From assembly GCA_947247005.1 (NCBI GenBank), contig OX365945.1:17056501-17120500 (forward strand): a stretch of DNA of 64,000 nt, in the 5' to 3' direction. This stretch comes from Spisula solida. Lineage: Eukaryota; Mollusca; Bivalvia; Venerida; Mactridae. The notes under the pieces are model-generated. The model made no database searches, had not been told where the DNA came from, and saw only the letters and a list, made by a program, of their open reading frames with translations. Below are positions 1 to 10,844 of the stretch, one piece after another. The translations under genes were made by a program, and so were the position numbers. Positions within the stretch are counted from its first letter, which is position 1. Each line of letters opens with the position of its first letter.

Positions 1-44
1 AGAAAGTAGGGTATTTGTGTTGAAGACTTAAAATTAAAAACATA

Positions 45-929
45 CAGTCAACTCTCGTTATCTCGAATTTCACGGGACCGTGGAAATTACTTCAACATAA
101 CGAAAATTCGAGATAGAATTTTCGGCATCAAAGTTGCAAGTTTTCTAGTTTCTGTCATTTTATGCCGCCATATTGTTACGGTCGTATAAGAACGACATAT
201 TCGTGAGAATTGCTTGTTTTGATATTTATGTTCATGTATTCCTCCTCGAGAAAATGCATTTTATTCATTTTCGTTTGTGTACGTTGCGTTGTTTGCATTA
301 AATTATGATGATATGTACTTATCAGTAAGTTTGTTTGCATTAAATTATGATGATATGTACTCATCAGTAAGTGTAGTGTATCACATGCTAATATACGTGT
401 ACAATCGAGGAAGTAATGCAAAACTTTAAATGCCAACACCCTTGATCTTACATGTAAATTAAGCTGTACAGTAGGCCTACATCACAAATACATGAGAAAT
501 AAAGATAAAGAGTAGTGATAGTTTCTTTTTTAATTCAAGATCGTGTTCATGTATATTTCCTGTCAGACATACAGAATGTATTTAATTATTATTTTTACAA
601 ACAATTGTTCAAGATGACATGTTTATTGATGTTTGAACGTAACTCGAATCTTTATGACATGTTTGCGCAAATTGTTGCAAACAAATATTTGTTCAACAAT
701 GGAAGGCGCGAAAATTACAGGTAAATTGAAGATTTCAGACTGGCGAGGTTTTAAAAAACATTCGACGCTAGTCAAATACGATCAGTCTTCGACCTGACTT
801 CGAGATGAACAATAGATTTAATCGGGACCAAAAATATAGACAAAGAAGGAGAAAAATCGGGACTTCAAACAAAACTCGACATAACGGAAAATTCGATATA
901 AGCGAGTTCGAGATAACGAGAGTTGACTG
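45..929. mobile_element. pogo/Tigger-like DNA element with TA target duplication
   Basis: The ends are inverted copies of each other: the left begins CAGTCAACTCTCGTTATC and the right ends with its reverse complement. TA sits just outside both ends (43-44 and 930-931). A TA target and a CAG start with a 'CTCGTTATCTCGA' body are typical of pogo/Tigger elements of the Tc1/mariner superfamily. No transposase frame is visible, so this is a non-autonomous copy. It lies upstream of the first visible exon of gene 1, probably in an intron. Confidence 0.8.
291..374. repeat. 42-bp direct duplication inside the pogo-like element
   Basis: Two adjacent copies of a 42-base unit (291-332 and 333-374) that begins GTTTGCATTAAATTATGATG and differs at few positions. 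It is a recent local tandem duplication within the element and has no sign of coding. Confidence 0.85.
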
Positions 930-931
930 TA

Positions 932-1380
932 TTTAGAGTTACAAATGTATACTTTGGTGTTGAATGCTTGAAATAGCTTATATTGTACTGTTTGTATATC
1001 CAAGCTTATAAATAAAATTGGTTTGATTGGTATAATATATGAACATTTCATGATGCAGAATTAACAGGGTATAAAATAGAAAATAAATGCCAAGTTTATT
1101 CCTTGCACTTTGAAGTAGTCCAGTCACCTGAAGCGAAATAAAGTATAGTTTGATAGATTTTTGATTGTCAAATTAAAAGTATGAATGTCATTCCTAGTCA
1201 TATGGCTTTCCAATCAATGTTTAAAACTCCCAAGAATAGGGTTATGTAATTTTATTGTTGCATTATTCAGTTGATAGATGTAAGCAGTATTTGTTGGGTA
1301 CCTGATACTCTACTTAACAAAACTTGTCTAGAATGCATATGTCAATTATGGTATAAGTAAAAGTTGGAGTTCTTTTACAG
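932..1380 (+). other. Upstream intron segment of gene 1
   Basis: AT-rich sequence with no coding signal, ending in a good 3' splice site (TTCTTTTACAG, AG at 1379-1380). I read it as the 3' part of the intron before the first visible exon of gene 1. Nothing else is recognisable. Confidence 0.5.
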
Positions 1381-4300
1381 GGCAAGAAATGGCCAAGGCG
1401 CTTCAAATACTGTACAGCCAGCTAGTGGAATTGTGAACTTGGAGATACCTGGTGTTGGTATATCACGTGTTCAGGAGATGTCAGGGGCTAGCAATGTGAG
1501 AGGTAACGCTCGTAAACCACCAGTAGGAAGACGTCCGCAACAACAACAGCATTCTGATAGAGAAGCTCAGAGAATTCTCTCATCTATACAAAACAATAAC
1601 TTTGGTGTCAATGGTATGGCCGTGAATGCTGAGAGGTAATATTCTTATTTTCCATACTTTTGCTTAATACTGTGTAAGTGGCCAAGTTAGGGACATGGAA
1701 ATATTGGCATATTTAGCAAATTCAGAATGAACACCAACATTGTGTTAACCTTGTATTTCATTAGTTACAAATAAAACAATGAAATGCATGTAATTTTGCC
1801 ACTTATTTTTTGGCTAAATTGGGTTATTCATGATCATAACTGAAATATTGATAAATGTGTTTAAATTATACTTGTGAATTCCCTATGAGATCCTTTTTAT
1901 CAGAAAGATTGTTCAATGTTTCAGTGAGATGGAGGTAGGATCAAGATTGCCTGGTGGACGTTTGTTAAATAATGCTAGAAATCGAGGAGCGGCATTAACT
2001 GAGCATTTAGCTTCATCCCACACTTCTGGTGCACATAACCCATTAACAATAACCTCTGAACATATTGGTAAGTATAATATCATGGAAACATGTACTGTAA
2101 AGTGAATATTATTGGTGAGGAATTAATTTTTGTTGATTTGTAATTCAACTTGACCTCATGATCAAATCCCCTCTACAAATCAACCTCTGAAATTGTTTGT
2201 AAAACATTTCCCTTAAAGTGACTTAAATCCATGAATTTGTAACCCCATTAAAATGTTATTCACAAAATGCAATGAGTTGCAGGAAATTGGATGGCTAAAA
2301 TGATTCTATGGTATTCAGGGTAGCAATACCACGTGGCTTTTGGCTACAGTTACAAGTAGAAAACATTGGAACACAAATATAGCCATGAGCATTTTATTTC
2401 TCCATCGATTTCTATAAAATATACGCCACGCTAAGGGGAAAAGCATTTGCTTTCCGAGAAATATAATATCTTTTTCAGGAGTATTACCGATTTTTCCATT
2501 ACCCTGTGAAACCTACACGTTCAACGGTTTTACAAGGTAATGGACAAAACGGCACATCCGCTAAAAAAGATTTTATATTTGATGGAAAGCAAATAATTGT
2601 GTCCCTAGTGTGGTGTATATTTCATTGAAATCGATGAAGAAATAATATATTTATGACTATTTTATTTTCCAATATTTACAAATTTCTTCTTGTAACTGTA
2701 CATAGTCAAAAGTCACGTGGTATTGCTACACTGGTATTGATTGAATCATTTTAATAATTTCTTTTCCCCTTTGGTACTTTCATTTATTTTATTTATTTGG
2801 GTTTAAACCTTTTCTCTTCAATTTTGCTGTCAAATACAACAGCCAATTCAACAGCTGTATCCTAACCAGTACTAACTTACCCTTCCACAAGGAATCAGCA
2901 AATTCTCGACATGTAGAGGAAAATTTATATTGTTGTCAAAGTCTCATGGAAGGGATTTTATAATGTGAAGATATTTTGTTTGTTGTAGGCAATGGTGATA
3001 TTGATCCCTTAGATCAGGTTATTGCTGCTAATGCTGAATTTGATGAACCACAACAGCAGACTTCACATGGTAACAGTCAGCATCATGTGTACAGAGACCA
3101 TCCTAACAACCATAGTTCTTTATTTGCTCAACAAATTGATCGTACGCCTGATGCAACGGCAGCATTATTAACAAACATGGAACGGTTGTCACCATATCGA
3201 GAAATACCAAATGTTTTCAATGATGTTGTTGCCCAGCAGATGGCGCTAGATTCTGTAAGGTCAAGTGAGGTGAATGGTAGTATTGAAGGTCAAATGTCAA
3301 GGTCACTAGGTGGAGTGGTTGCTGATGTACCACCAGAACATAGACTTTTTGCTGAGAACGGTGGAGCATCAAGCTCTCATGTTATGTTCAATCCTTCAAC
3401 TAGTGTGGTCAATGGAGCTAATACAACACAGAATAGATTAAAGATGCGACGACAACAGCAGTCAGTGTCTAGTGCACCTGCTGCTAATGGAGGTACTATA
3501 ATTATGTATTCATTTATTTCATTTACTAGTTTCCAATTTGTGTTGCAATCAGGTATGAGCTATGGTGCTGTACAATGTAGGTTTGAATCCCACTATTGGT
3601 GCAAACTATCAATAGTACAAACAGGGAATGTTGATATTCATTCATGTGTTTGTATAAGGATGATTAAACATTTAAATGTCATGTATACATACTGTACAAA
3701 AGTGAAGCTATTTCTGTTGACTTGCAAGAAGCCCTAAGCAATCATATTGATAGTGTGGCTTGAAGTTCTTAAACAGCTTCTTTACAAAAGCTGAGATACA
3801 ATTGATTTTTCACCAATGTAGATGAAGGTTGCTAGGCCATCCCGTGGCAGATCTAGGGTTGTTCCCAGGTGGAGTATATTCGCCTGTGTTCTTGTTTGTC
3901 ATTGACAAAGATCATGTCCTCCACATGTTGAGAAATTGTTAGCTCTAAGCTGCTTACAAAAGAGCAAGATAATAAGTTGGTTATTAATTCAATGAAAACT
4001 TAACAAAACAAGAACAACCATGTACCTTAATGTTTCATAATTTCAATATACTTGCAGTGTATTTAAATAGATTTAAACTAAGTGTGTTTTAACCATTTAC
4101 ACCATGAATTACAAGTTAACTCATTTCCAGTTATGTTTGTGTATACCATCAACATACTGGCCATTTGAAAATCGATTGTAATTTAAATCACTATGCTTGC
4201 TTGAAAATCAGATACAGTAACTACATGTATTCACCTAAGTATTGCACACAGCTGTTTATTGGAAGCAGGGTAAAAAATGGGGGAATGTCCAAAGAAAAAT

Positions 4301-6852
4301 GTCTGATTAAACAATCACGAAACTAGCACAAAAGAGTACAGCCATTCCAGATTTGCCCATCGGAGACTCTGGGTCTAAAGCTGTGTTAAGGATGCATAAA
4401 AATTTTGGTAATGATTCTTGGTTGATAAAAGTAAGGACTATACTTTGAAGAATACAGTAGAAAAAAGGCATAAAAATGTGTGGTGATGGAGTAAATGGTT
4501 AATATGTGTTATGCATGTATGCATTTAACTATGTATGTTTATTTGACACAGGGGTTTGGCAGAAATACTGCTTTAAAAATATTTTTTGTCAAATCCCTGT
4601 GACGTTGTAGTTCTTCTAATAATGATGTTGACTAATTTCTACCCATATATCTTCCTAAAATAGTACGAAAATTCATATTATATAACATTAGTTTGGTTTC
4701 AAGATTTTTACTTAAAATTACTTTAATATTGAATCATTAATATAGTGTTTGGATATTAACGTAATCCTGACCAAAAATAGTATATGCATGACAGACCTTA
4801 CGTTCAGTCTACATGGTTTTCAATTTGTGTCAGTCTAAATGGCACATTATTGAAGCCTTTGGAAAGCAGGTATAGATCTTCATACTCTTGGCACAGATTC
4901 TCCTAATATTCATCTTATTTATTCTGTTAATTTAATTTGCAATCTTGGAATATTTTTTTTAAAAACTTTATGATGCTTTTATTTAAGAGATGTAATCATA
5001 AATATGAAAGAAATTGTGAGAAAACAATAATAATGGACATCAAATTAAATTTTGTTAATGGCATTATGATGTTTAGATGGTTAGACTGCATGTCACAAGA
5101 TTTATGACATAATACAGTAAAACCCTAATAAACAATATTACCATCCTAGGAACCACTTTTGAGAACTTGTCTCATTATTGAGTGCATGATGGTCTTAATA
5201 TCAAAATTACATTAGAGAAAAACATTGAAAGAACTGTAAAATAGTGGTCTTCATCTATCTGTGGTCTAATTATTGTGGTGGTATTTTAGTGAGGTTTTAC
5301 TGTATTGCTTATTTTGTTTTTTTAATCCTTTTTCTTTGCTTTTTCCTTATAACTTCACTAATAGCTTGTTTCTTTCCTGTTTTCCTTTCCCCATAGTTTT
5401 TGGATCTGACTTTTCTTACCCTTTTCCACTTTCGTCATCAGAAAGAGGACGTCAGAGAGAAAAGGGCTGGTCCCATAGTAACAGCATGACAAGAAATCGC
5501 AGCGGCAGTAGGGATAGGGGTCGTGATGGAAGCCTAGAAAGACGGCCTATAGGGACAGGTCCTATTCCTGCTGAGGGAGAAAATTTACTAGAACGATTAA
5601 CAGTAAGAATATATTGCTTCTTTTCCCATAACACTCAAACCTGCTGTACGGATCACTTATGAATTCAGAAACAGCAAAAAGTGGTCTTTGTTGACAGGTG
5701 GTAATAAAGATGAGAGTTAAAATTGGTGGTCTTTCTGGACAAGTTTTGGAAAAGCAGTTTTTGATTGTAGGTGGACTTTGTTTATTTAACTTTGTGGACA
5801 GTATTTGTATTTTAACATACAATCAGGACTGTATTAAACAGTGTATTAAACAGTGTATTAAACAGTGTATTAAACAGTGTATTAAACAGTGTATTAAACA
5901 GTCATACAACATATAAACAAAGTGTTTTTATGCCCCCATATCGATAGATCGGGAGGCATATAGTGATTCACCTGTCCGTCCGTACGCATTCACATGTAGT
6001 TGTGGGGTTGGAACAATAGGCTGTGTTTAGATTCTATTCATTTCATTGCTTATGGTGTGCAAAATGTTGCTTATGGAGTGTGACAAACAAAAGAAAACCA
6101 CACAATGTCAAGTCAGTGAAAACGTCTGTTGTCCGTCCATCTGTACTCACCCACTTGTAGTTGTGGGGTGTAGAATCATAGGCTATATTTAGACTCTATT
6201 TGTTCCATTGCTTACGGCGTGAAAAATGTTGCTTATGGGGTTTTACAAAAGGATGAACAAAAGAAAACCCCATAATGTCAAGTCAGTGAGAAAGTTTGTC
6301 TGTCCTCGTTAACCCAAATTGACCGTTTCTTCTAGCATTATTATGGCTTGCTACAAAGCTTCCATACTTGCATTGATGTTGTATATGAACACTCTCCACA
6401 CGCCAGTATCATTATTGTGTATTTGTGTGGTGCATTACTGCTTAATTTTAAGAATGAAAGCTGCCTTGTGCTGGGATGTGATTCTCTCTTTCAGAGGTGT
6501 CAATATTCCTGAAGGTCTCTTGTTTGGCTCAAATGGTTGGCTGTATACGAGTTTTCAGGATTTATAATTTGGCTCTGTTGACACCCCTGCTCTATATAGT
6601 GTTAGATCTACAGTCATGAATTTGTTTTTTTATTCACAGCTTTTTACAGATCTATACCTTGGGAACAATCCAAGAGCAAATCCACCAGTAACAGGAACCG
6701 CCACTGGTCTACCACCGAGGCCACAACGTCGAGCGTTCGGCAACCATGCAGCTGCCAGGCAGAGAAGAGTTGAAAATGAACGTCGTAGAAATAACTTCTC
6801 GTTAGAAGGAAATGCGTGTTCAGATATGACATTACGTGACTTGTTAGGTTAA
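1381..6852 (+). CDS. 3' exons of an unidentified low-complexity protein (partial gene 1)
   Basis: Five exons join in one open frame: 1381-1635, 1925-2067, 2989-3492, 5397-5602 and 6640-6852, ending at TAA 6850-6852. All junctions have AG/GT signals and matching phases, giving 439 residues plus the last base of an earlier codon. The 5' exons lie outside the window. The visible protein is hydrophilic and looks disordered: a Gln-rich stretch (PQQQQHSDREAQ) in exon 1, a long Asn/Ser/Gln-rich exon 3, an Arg/Ser-rich stretch (RSGSRDRGRDGSLERR) in exon 4, and a basic C-terminus (RQRRVENERRRNN) ending in SDMTLRDLLG. I see no membrane segment, enzyme motif or zinc ligand set. I do not recognise the family. 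The gene structure is well supported; the function is unknown. Confidence 0.8.
2316..2733. mobile_element. MITE with CAGTGTAGCAATACC-type ends, copy 1
   Basis: Lies in the gene 1 intron 2068-2988. Left end CAGGGTAGCAATACCACGTG, right end CACGTGGTATTGCTACACTG, and the inverted match continues inward (GGCTACAGTTACAAG against CTTGTAACTGTAC). GTATT flanks both sides, a possible 5-bp target duplication. There is no coding capacity. A related element is at 48832-49023. The superfamily is not assigned. The rest of this intron is unremarkable. Confidence 0.75.
3493..5396 (+). other. Long intron of gene 1
   Basis: Begins GTACTATA after a GGAG exon end and closes with TTCCTTTCCCCATAG. The exon 3 frame runs on past the donor to 3737, but that extension has no exon-like composition, so I treat it as intron read-through. 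The intron contains a short hairpin (4548-4602, CACAGGGGTTTGGCA against TGTCAAATCCCTGTG) and a MITE at 5115-5302. Otherwise nothing. Confidence 0.6.
5115..5302. mobile_element. 188-bp MITE with CAGTAAAACC ends and TA flanks
   Basis: The left end CAGTAAAACCCTAATAAA and right end TTTTAGTGAGGTTTTACTG are imperfect inverted repeats, with TA on both sides (5113-5114 and 5303-5304). The internal 'GTGGTCTAATTATTG' motif also occurs in the repeat at 30054-30491. It fits a short Tc1/mariner-like non-autonomous element in the gene 1 intron. Confidence 0.65.
5830..5901. repeat. 12-bp tandem repeat, 6 units
   Basis: Six perfect copies of TGTATTAAACAG in the intron between gene 1 exons 4 and 5. Because 12 is divisible by three it reads as a repeating open frame, but it lies outside the exons. 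Confidence 0.95.
5928..6406. mobile_element. TATGCCCCC-family repeat, copy A (3' end missing, internal duplication)
   Basis: Starts TTATGCCCCCATATCGATAG like the other family members and shares the later block (TTAACCCAAATTGACCG through ACTCTCCACACGCC). The usual GGGGGCATAA end is absent. Between the shared blocks it carries two diverged direct copies of a ~161-bp segment (anchor TGTAGTTGTGGGG at 5995 and 6156). Located in the gene 1 intron 5603-6639, whose remaining sequence is featureless. Confidence 0.75.
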
Positions 6853-7083
6853 GCAATCTGTAACAGTCTAGATTCTCTACTATGCATGTATAGTTTGTTT
6901 GTTAATGTTCATTAGATGAAATCATTTTGCATTTTATATCTGACAAATCTCATTAAAAGTGGTAACATGTGGCCATGATGCAGATGTTCCCAGATCCCTG
7001 ATTTGTGCAAACCTGCCACAATGCTCAGGCTAAAGATCATCTGTTATTCATTCATTAACTGACTCATGCCCACAAATAGATCT

Positions 7084-7405
7084 TTTTATGCCCCCGTATC
7101 GATAGATCGGGAGGCATATAGTGATTCACCTGTCCGTCCGTTCGTCTGTTCGTCCGTTCGTCCGTTCGTCTGTTCGTCCGTTCGTCCGTCCGTCCTGGTT
7201 AACCAAATTGACCGTTTCTTCTAGCATCATTATGGCTTGCTACAAAGCTTCCAAACTTGCATGGATGTTGTATATGAACACTCTCCACACACCTGTATCA
7301 CCTGACCCCATTTTGACCTTCACCTTGACCTAATTTTGGACTTAGACTTATTTATGGACAAGGCTTCCACAGGGGGCATAAGCGTTTATTGAACGCAGTC
7401 TTGTT
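7084..7405. mobile_element. TATGCCCCC-family repeat, copy B (full length)
   Basis: Begins TTTTTATGCCCCCGTATCG and ends GGGGGCATAAGCGTTTATTG plus CAGTCTTGTT. TTATGCCCCC and GGGGGCATAA are short inverted ends. It carries a run of 'GTTCGTCC' units near 7135-7192. It lies in the predicted 3'UTR of gene 1. It looks like a non-coding dispersed element. Confidence 0.85.
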
Positions 7406-7526
7406 CTCTTTGAATGTTCAAATGTCATTTATGACACCAAATAGTTACAATCAAAATACATACTGTACATTCTATAACTGTTGTCAATACTTGCTTCAAA
7501 CATAATTGGAACCTAAAAATTACCAG

Positions 7527-7548
7527 GGACTCCCAAATTTGGGAGTCC
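7527..7548. repeat. 22-bp perfect palindrome in gene 1 3'UTR
   Basis: GGACTCCCAAA followed directly by its reverse complement TTTGGGAGTCC. In RNA it could form a short GC-rich hairpin. I can see the symmetry but have no evidence for a role. Confidence 0.8.
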
Positions 7549-8318
7549 TGCATGGAACTCCCCATTAACTAAAATTGTCAAGGAATAAAACTGCTAGTGC
7601 ATTTGGAGATTTCCTCATTTATTTGTCTGTGCAAATAGGTGAGCTATGAATTGTGTTCATTCACTCTTTTCTAGTTTTGTTGCTAGTTAAGGCTTATCAG
7701 CATAGTGCTATGATGCAATATTTTTTTGACACAGATGTATTATAAGTTGCTGGGTCAGCAGAATAACATTGACTATATGTAGTTAATATTTATATGGAAT
7801 ATATGTAGAAAAAATTTTAAGGTTTAAATTTGTACTGTGTTGAATTTCTAAAAGTCTTCTTTAATGTAAGTAGACAAGCCATAGTCTGTGATTTTGACAC
7901 TTATACATGAATGGCAAACATTTGCCTTTAAAAGAAATGTGTCTTTTGACTTCAAAACAATACTTTATAATTTTGAAAATCACTGTCGGTGTTAGTTTTT
8001 AAGGTTAGTGCCAGAATAATTGACTTAAAGTGACTTACTTTGGTATGCTGAAACACAGTATTCATGTATATAATTTGTCTTAATTACTTGTGTAATAGTT
8101 CATGTTTACTGATGCTGTTAACAAGAATGTGATAAGGTGGTGATACTGTATATGTGGATGATTTTCTAGTTGTCTCTCTCACTTCTACATATAAACTGTG
8201 TACATGATAGTTTCTTGTTCCAGTTGATTGTGTATTGATTTATGTATTATCCCATAGCATGAATTGTCTCGTCAATACCTAGCTATGTATGGAAGACACC
8301 ATTTCATGTGGTTTTCTG

Positions 8319-8324
8319 AATAAA
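8319..8324 (+). promoter_or_regulatory. Poly(A) signal, gene 1
   Basis: AATAAA in the sequence TTCTGAATAAACATATTC, about 1.47 kb after the stop codon. It is the first canonical hexamer in a plausible end context. Confidence 0.5.
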
Positions 8325-8345
8325 CATATTCTATTCTAATTGCTA

Positions 8346-10844
8346 ATGGAAGACATGCTAGTCTAACAATGGATTGTTTAAACTCCAGGGGTGGTATTCA
8401 ATATTGATCTTATTTAATTGGAGAATAGGGATAGCCAATCCTACCGCCTGTTACTGACCAAGAGTTTAATATGGTGTGATATGATTGGTTGTCCTTATCT
8501 TTCAGTCAACTAGGATCTATATTGTTCCACCCTAGACCAATATGTTATCTGTGTTCCACAATGAGTGGGGTTGATCACCACCTTCTTGTTGCCTGTCAAA
8601 CAATTCTATATATGTCAAAATGCAAAATGCTGTGATAGTACCGGTAGTAGTTGTATATTTTTATTGTCATAATATATTACACTTCAAGGTGTTGGTGATT
8701 TTGCCAGAAAAGCTGCTGATGATAATACTTTTTTGATTGTTTGATAATTTGTTGTTATATTGCTCAAATATTTATTCCATTATATAAACTGCTGCAATAG
8801 AGTTTATTTGTTTATGTAAAAAGCCATGTTGAGGATTTGGTACAAAACTTGTGTTATTATTCCTGAACCCTTTATTTCATATCTTGTATAATTTTTATAA
8901 AATATTAGTTAGAATGTGTATACATCTATCTCAGGTGCATCTTTCTTTGACAATTCTTAAGAATGATCTCCCTTGATAATGTGTCTTGTTTAGTCTATTT
9001 CTGTAATTGGTTTGTCTCCCCTGCATACTCTTTATTGTAAACTTATTAGTGATCGACATGTGATAGGGACATGAATTGACACATACATGGATCAAAAGGT
9101 CAAAGGGACATTTCAGGGTTATCATGGTCTCTGGTGGCTTCCGTATATAATGCTTCAAACCACTATCAACATCTTGATGCATTTTGACACATCTTCTGTA
9201 CTCGATACTAGAGCATTTTGGTGAATCTATCAGAATTCATGCAAATTGTGAAACAGGTGTTGATTTCCAGATGTTTTCCAATAACCTACATGACTGTATT
9301 ATAGAGATGGTGTGTGCAAGACTAGTATACTGTAGGTACCTGCAATAGGAGTCTATGGAGTAAAGGGTTAAAGTAACACTAGTGTGCACCAGGCACTTGA
9401 CATGTTGTTAAGGTATTTTATGTCAGTATTTGCTGTTGTTTTACACCGAGATATATTGTTTGTTAAGGGTTTGTGATATGTTACAGTATTCAATGCAATG
9501 TACATGTATTGTGACGTGTTTGTGCATAAATTATTAGATGGAATTAGAGACTCTTGCTTTAATAATAAAATAAATAAATTAAATTTGTTCTTTGTCTCTA
9601 ATGTATGATTACTAATTATGTATATATTGTATCTCGTATTATTATGAACTTGTCAGCTGGTATTCAGGAGGTGTTGGAGTGGGGAATTCAAGTTGTGCCC
9701 CATCTGGATTACTAGTACAGAATGTTATTACCATTACCACAGATCCACTCTTCTGGTTCTTGGTCCTAATATATATCTATAAACAAATAATCAGACACAT
9801 AACCCTATTATCAGTCTGGCACTAATATATTGATAATAAAAAGAGCACTGTTGGACAATGCCCCAGAGTGGACCCAGAACATTAACGGAAGAAGTCAATG
9901 TCACAAAATATGCCCATCTGGTGGCATGATGAATGAAAATAAAACCATCAAGCTTAGCCTATTTCTCGATTTTTTTGGTAATTAAAGGGCCATAATTCAA
10001 GAAGGCATTGGCTGATTTGGCTCATAATTGAACTTGGTCTATATTATGCCCATAAAATTGTCACTTTGTTTGAAGACGACCAGATAAAAACTGTTTGAGT
10101 AAGAGTTTACTGGACACAGCCGCCAACACGCCTGAAGATAAAAACTTTAAATTGAGTACAGTCAAATTACTGCACACCGCCAGCCTGCCCACCTCACATA
10201 TTGCAAATGTATGTCCCATTTTCAACTGTCATACATGTCATTGGTGCCCGATTTAGATAACGCTGGAATAAACTACAGTATAGAGTGCACTGAATTTTAA
10301 ACAGATTCACATTATTAATTATTTAGTTAATTAGTAATTAACAACTACAGCTACAAAATGTACTAAGTAATTTTGTTTAAATTTAGCAGTGTGTCACCCT
10401 TAGTAGTAATTCTCACAAGAATGTTAATCTAACGCGACGCTTGGAAAGTGACCCAGTATTCGGACGAAACGCCACATATTCATAATATTTTTTACTGATG
10501 TATTTTATCATTTATATTTATTCAAATTGATTATTTGAGATCATCATCCATTTATGTAACTATACAGTATAAAGTAAGTATGAAATATATTATGACAACA
10601 TGTCGTTTACTATTAGATGCTAGGTTTGTCTCTGGTTGAATGTTATGTGGACAAAAACACTGAAAAATGCTAGACTTAACTATAGGGTGGCCTAGTGACA
10701 CATCAGTTCATTCTTTTTCGACGTGTTTGATGTATGGCACATGTGTTAATTTGTTCATTAATGATTGTTCTACTGTCTTGGAGCAAATATCCTATAATTT
10801 TTCATGGGTTGTCAGGCAAACAAACAATCTGTAGATATAAGATA
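8346..10844. other. Intergenic, gene 1 to the foldback element
   Basis: About 2.5 kb without a supportable exon or RNA gene. There are AT-rich runs (9561-9590, several overlapping AATAAA motifs) but no strong repeat structure. Confidence 0.6.
10836..10844. other. Left 9-bp target-site duplication
   Basis: TATAAGATA immediately before the GGAAGTG end of the foldback element; the identical nine bases follow its other end at 12598-12606. Confidence 0.85.

Larger units (their letters stand above)
6853..8345 (+). other. 3'UTR of gene 1
   Basis: From the TAA stop to just past an AATAAA at 8319-8324, the best placed poly(A) signal. It contains a full TATGCCCCC-family repeat (7084-7405) and a 22-bp perfect palindrome (7527-7548). 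More AATAAA motifs near 9561-9575 could mark a longer form. The end is inferred from the signal only. Confidence 0.5.

Noticed and set aside
3493..3737. Extension of gene 1 exon 3 to the TAA at 3737
   Set aside because: The composition changes sharply at the GTACTA donor, and exon 4 joins in phase from 3492.
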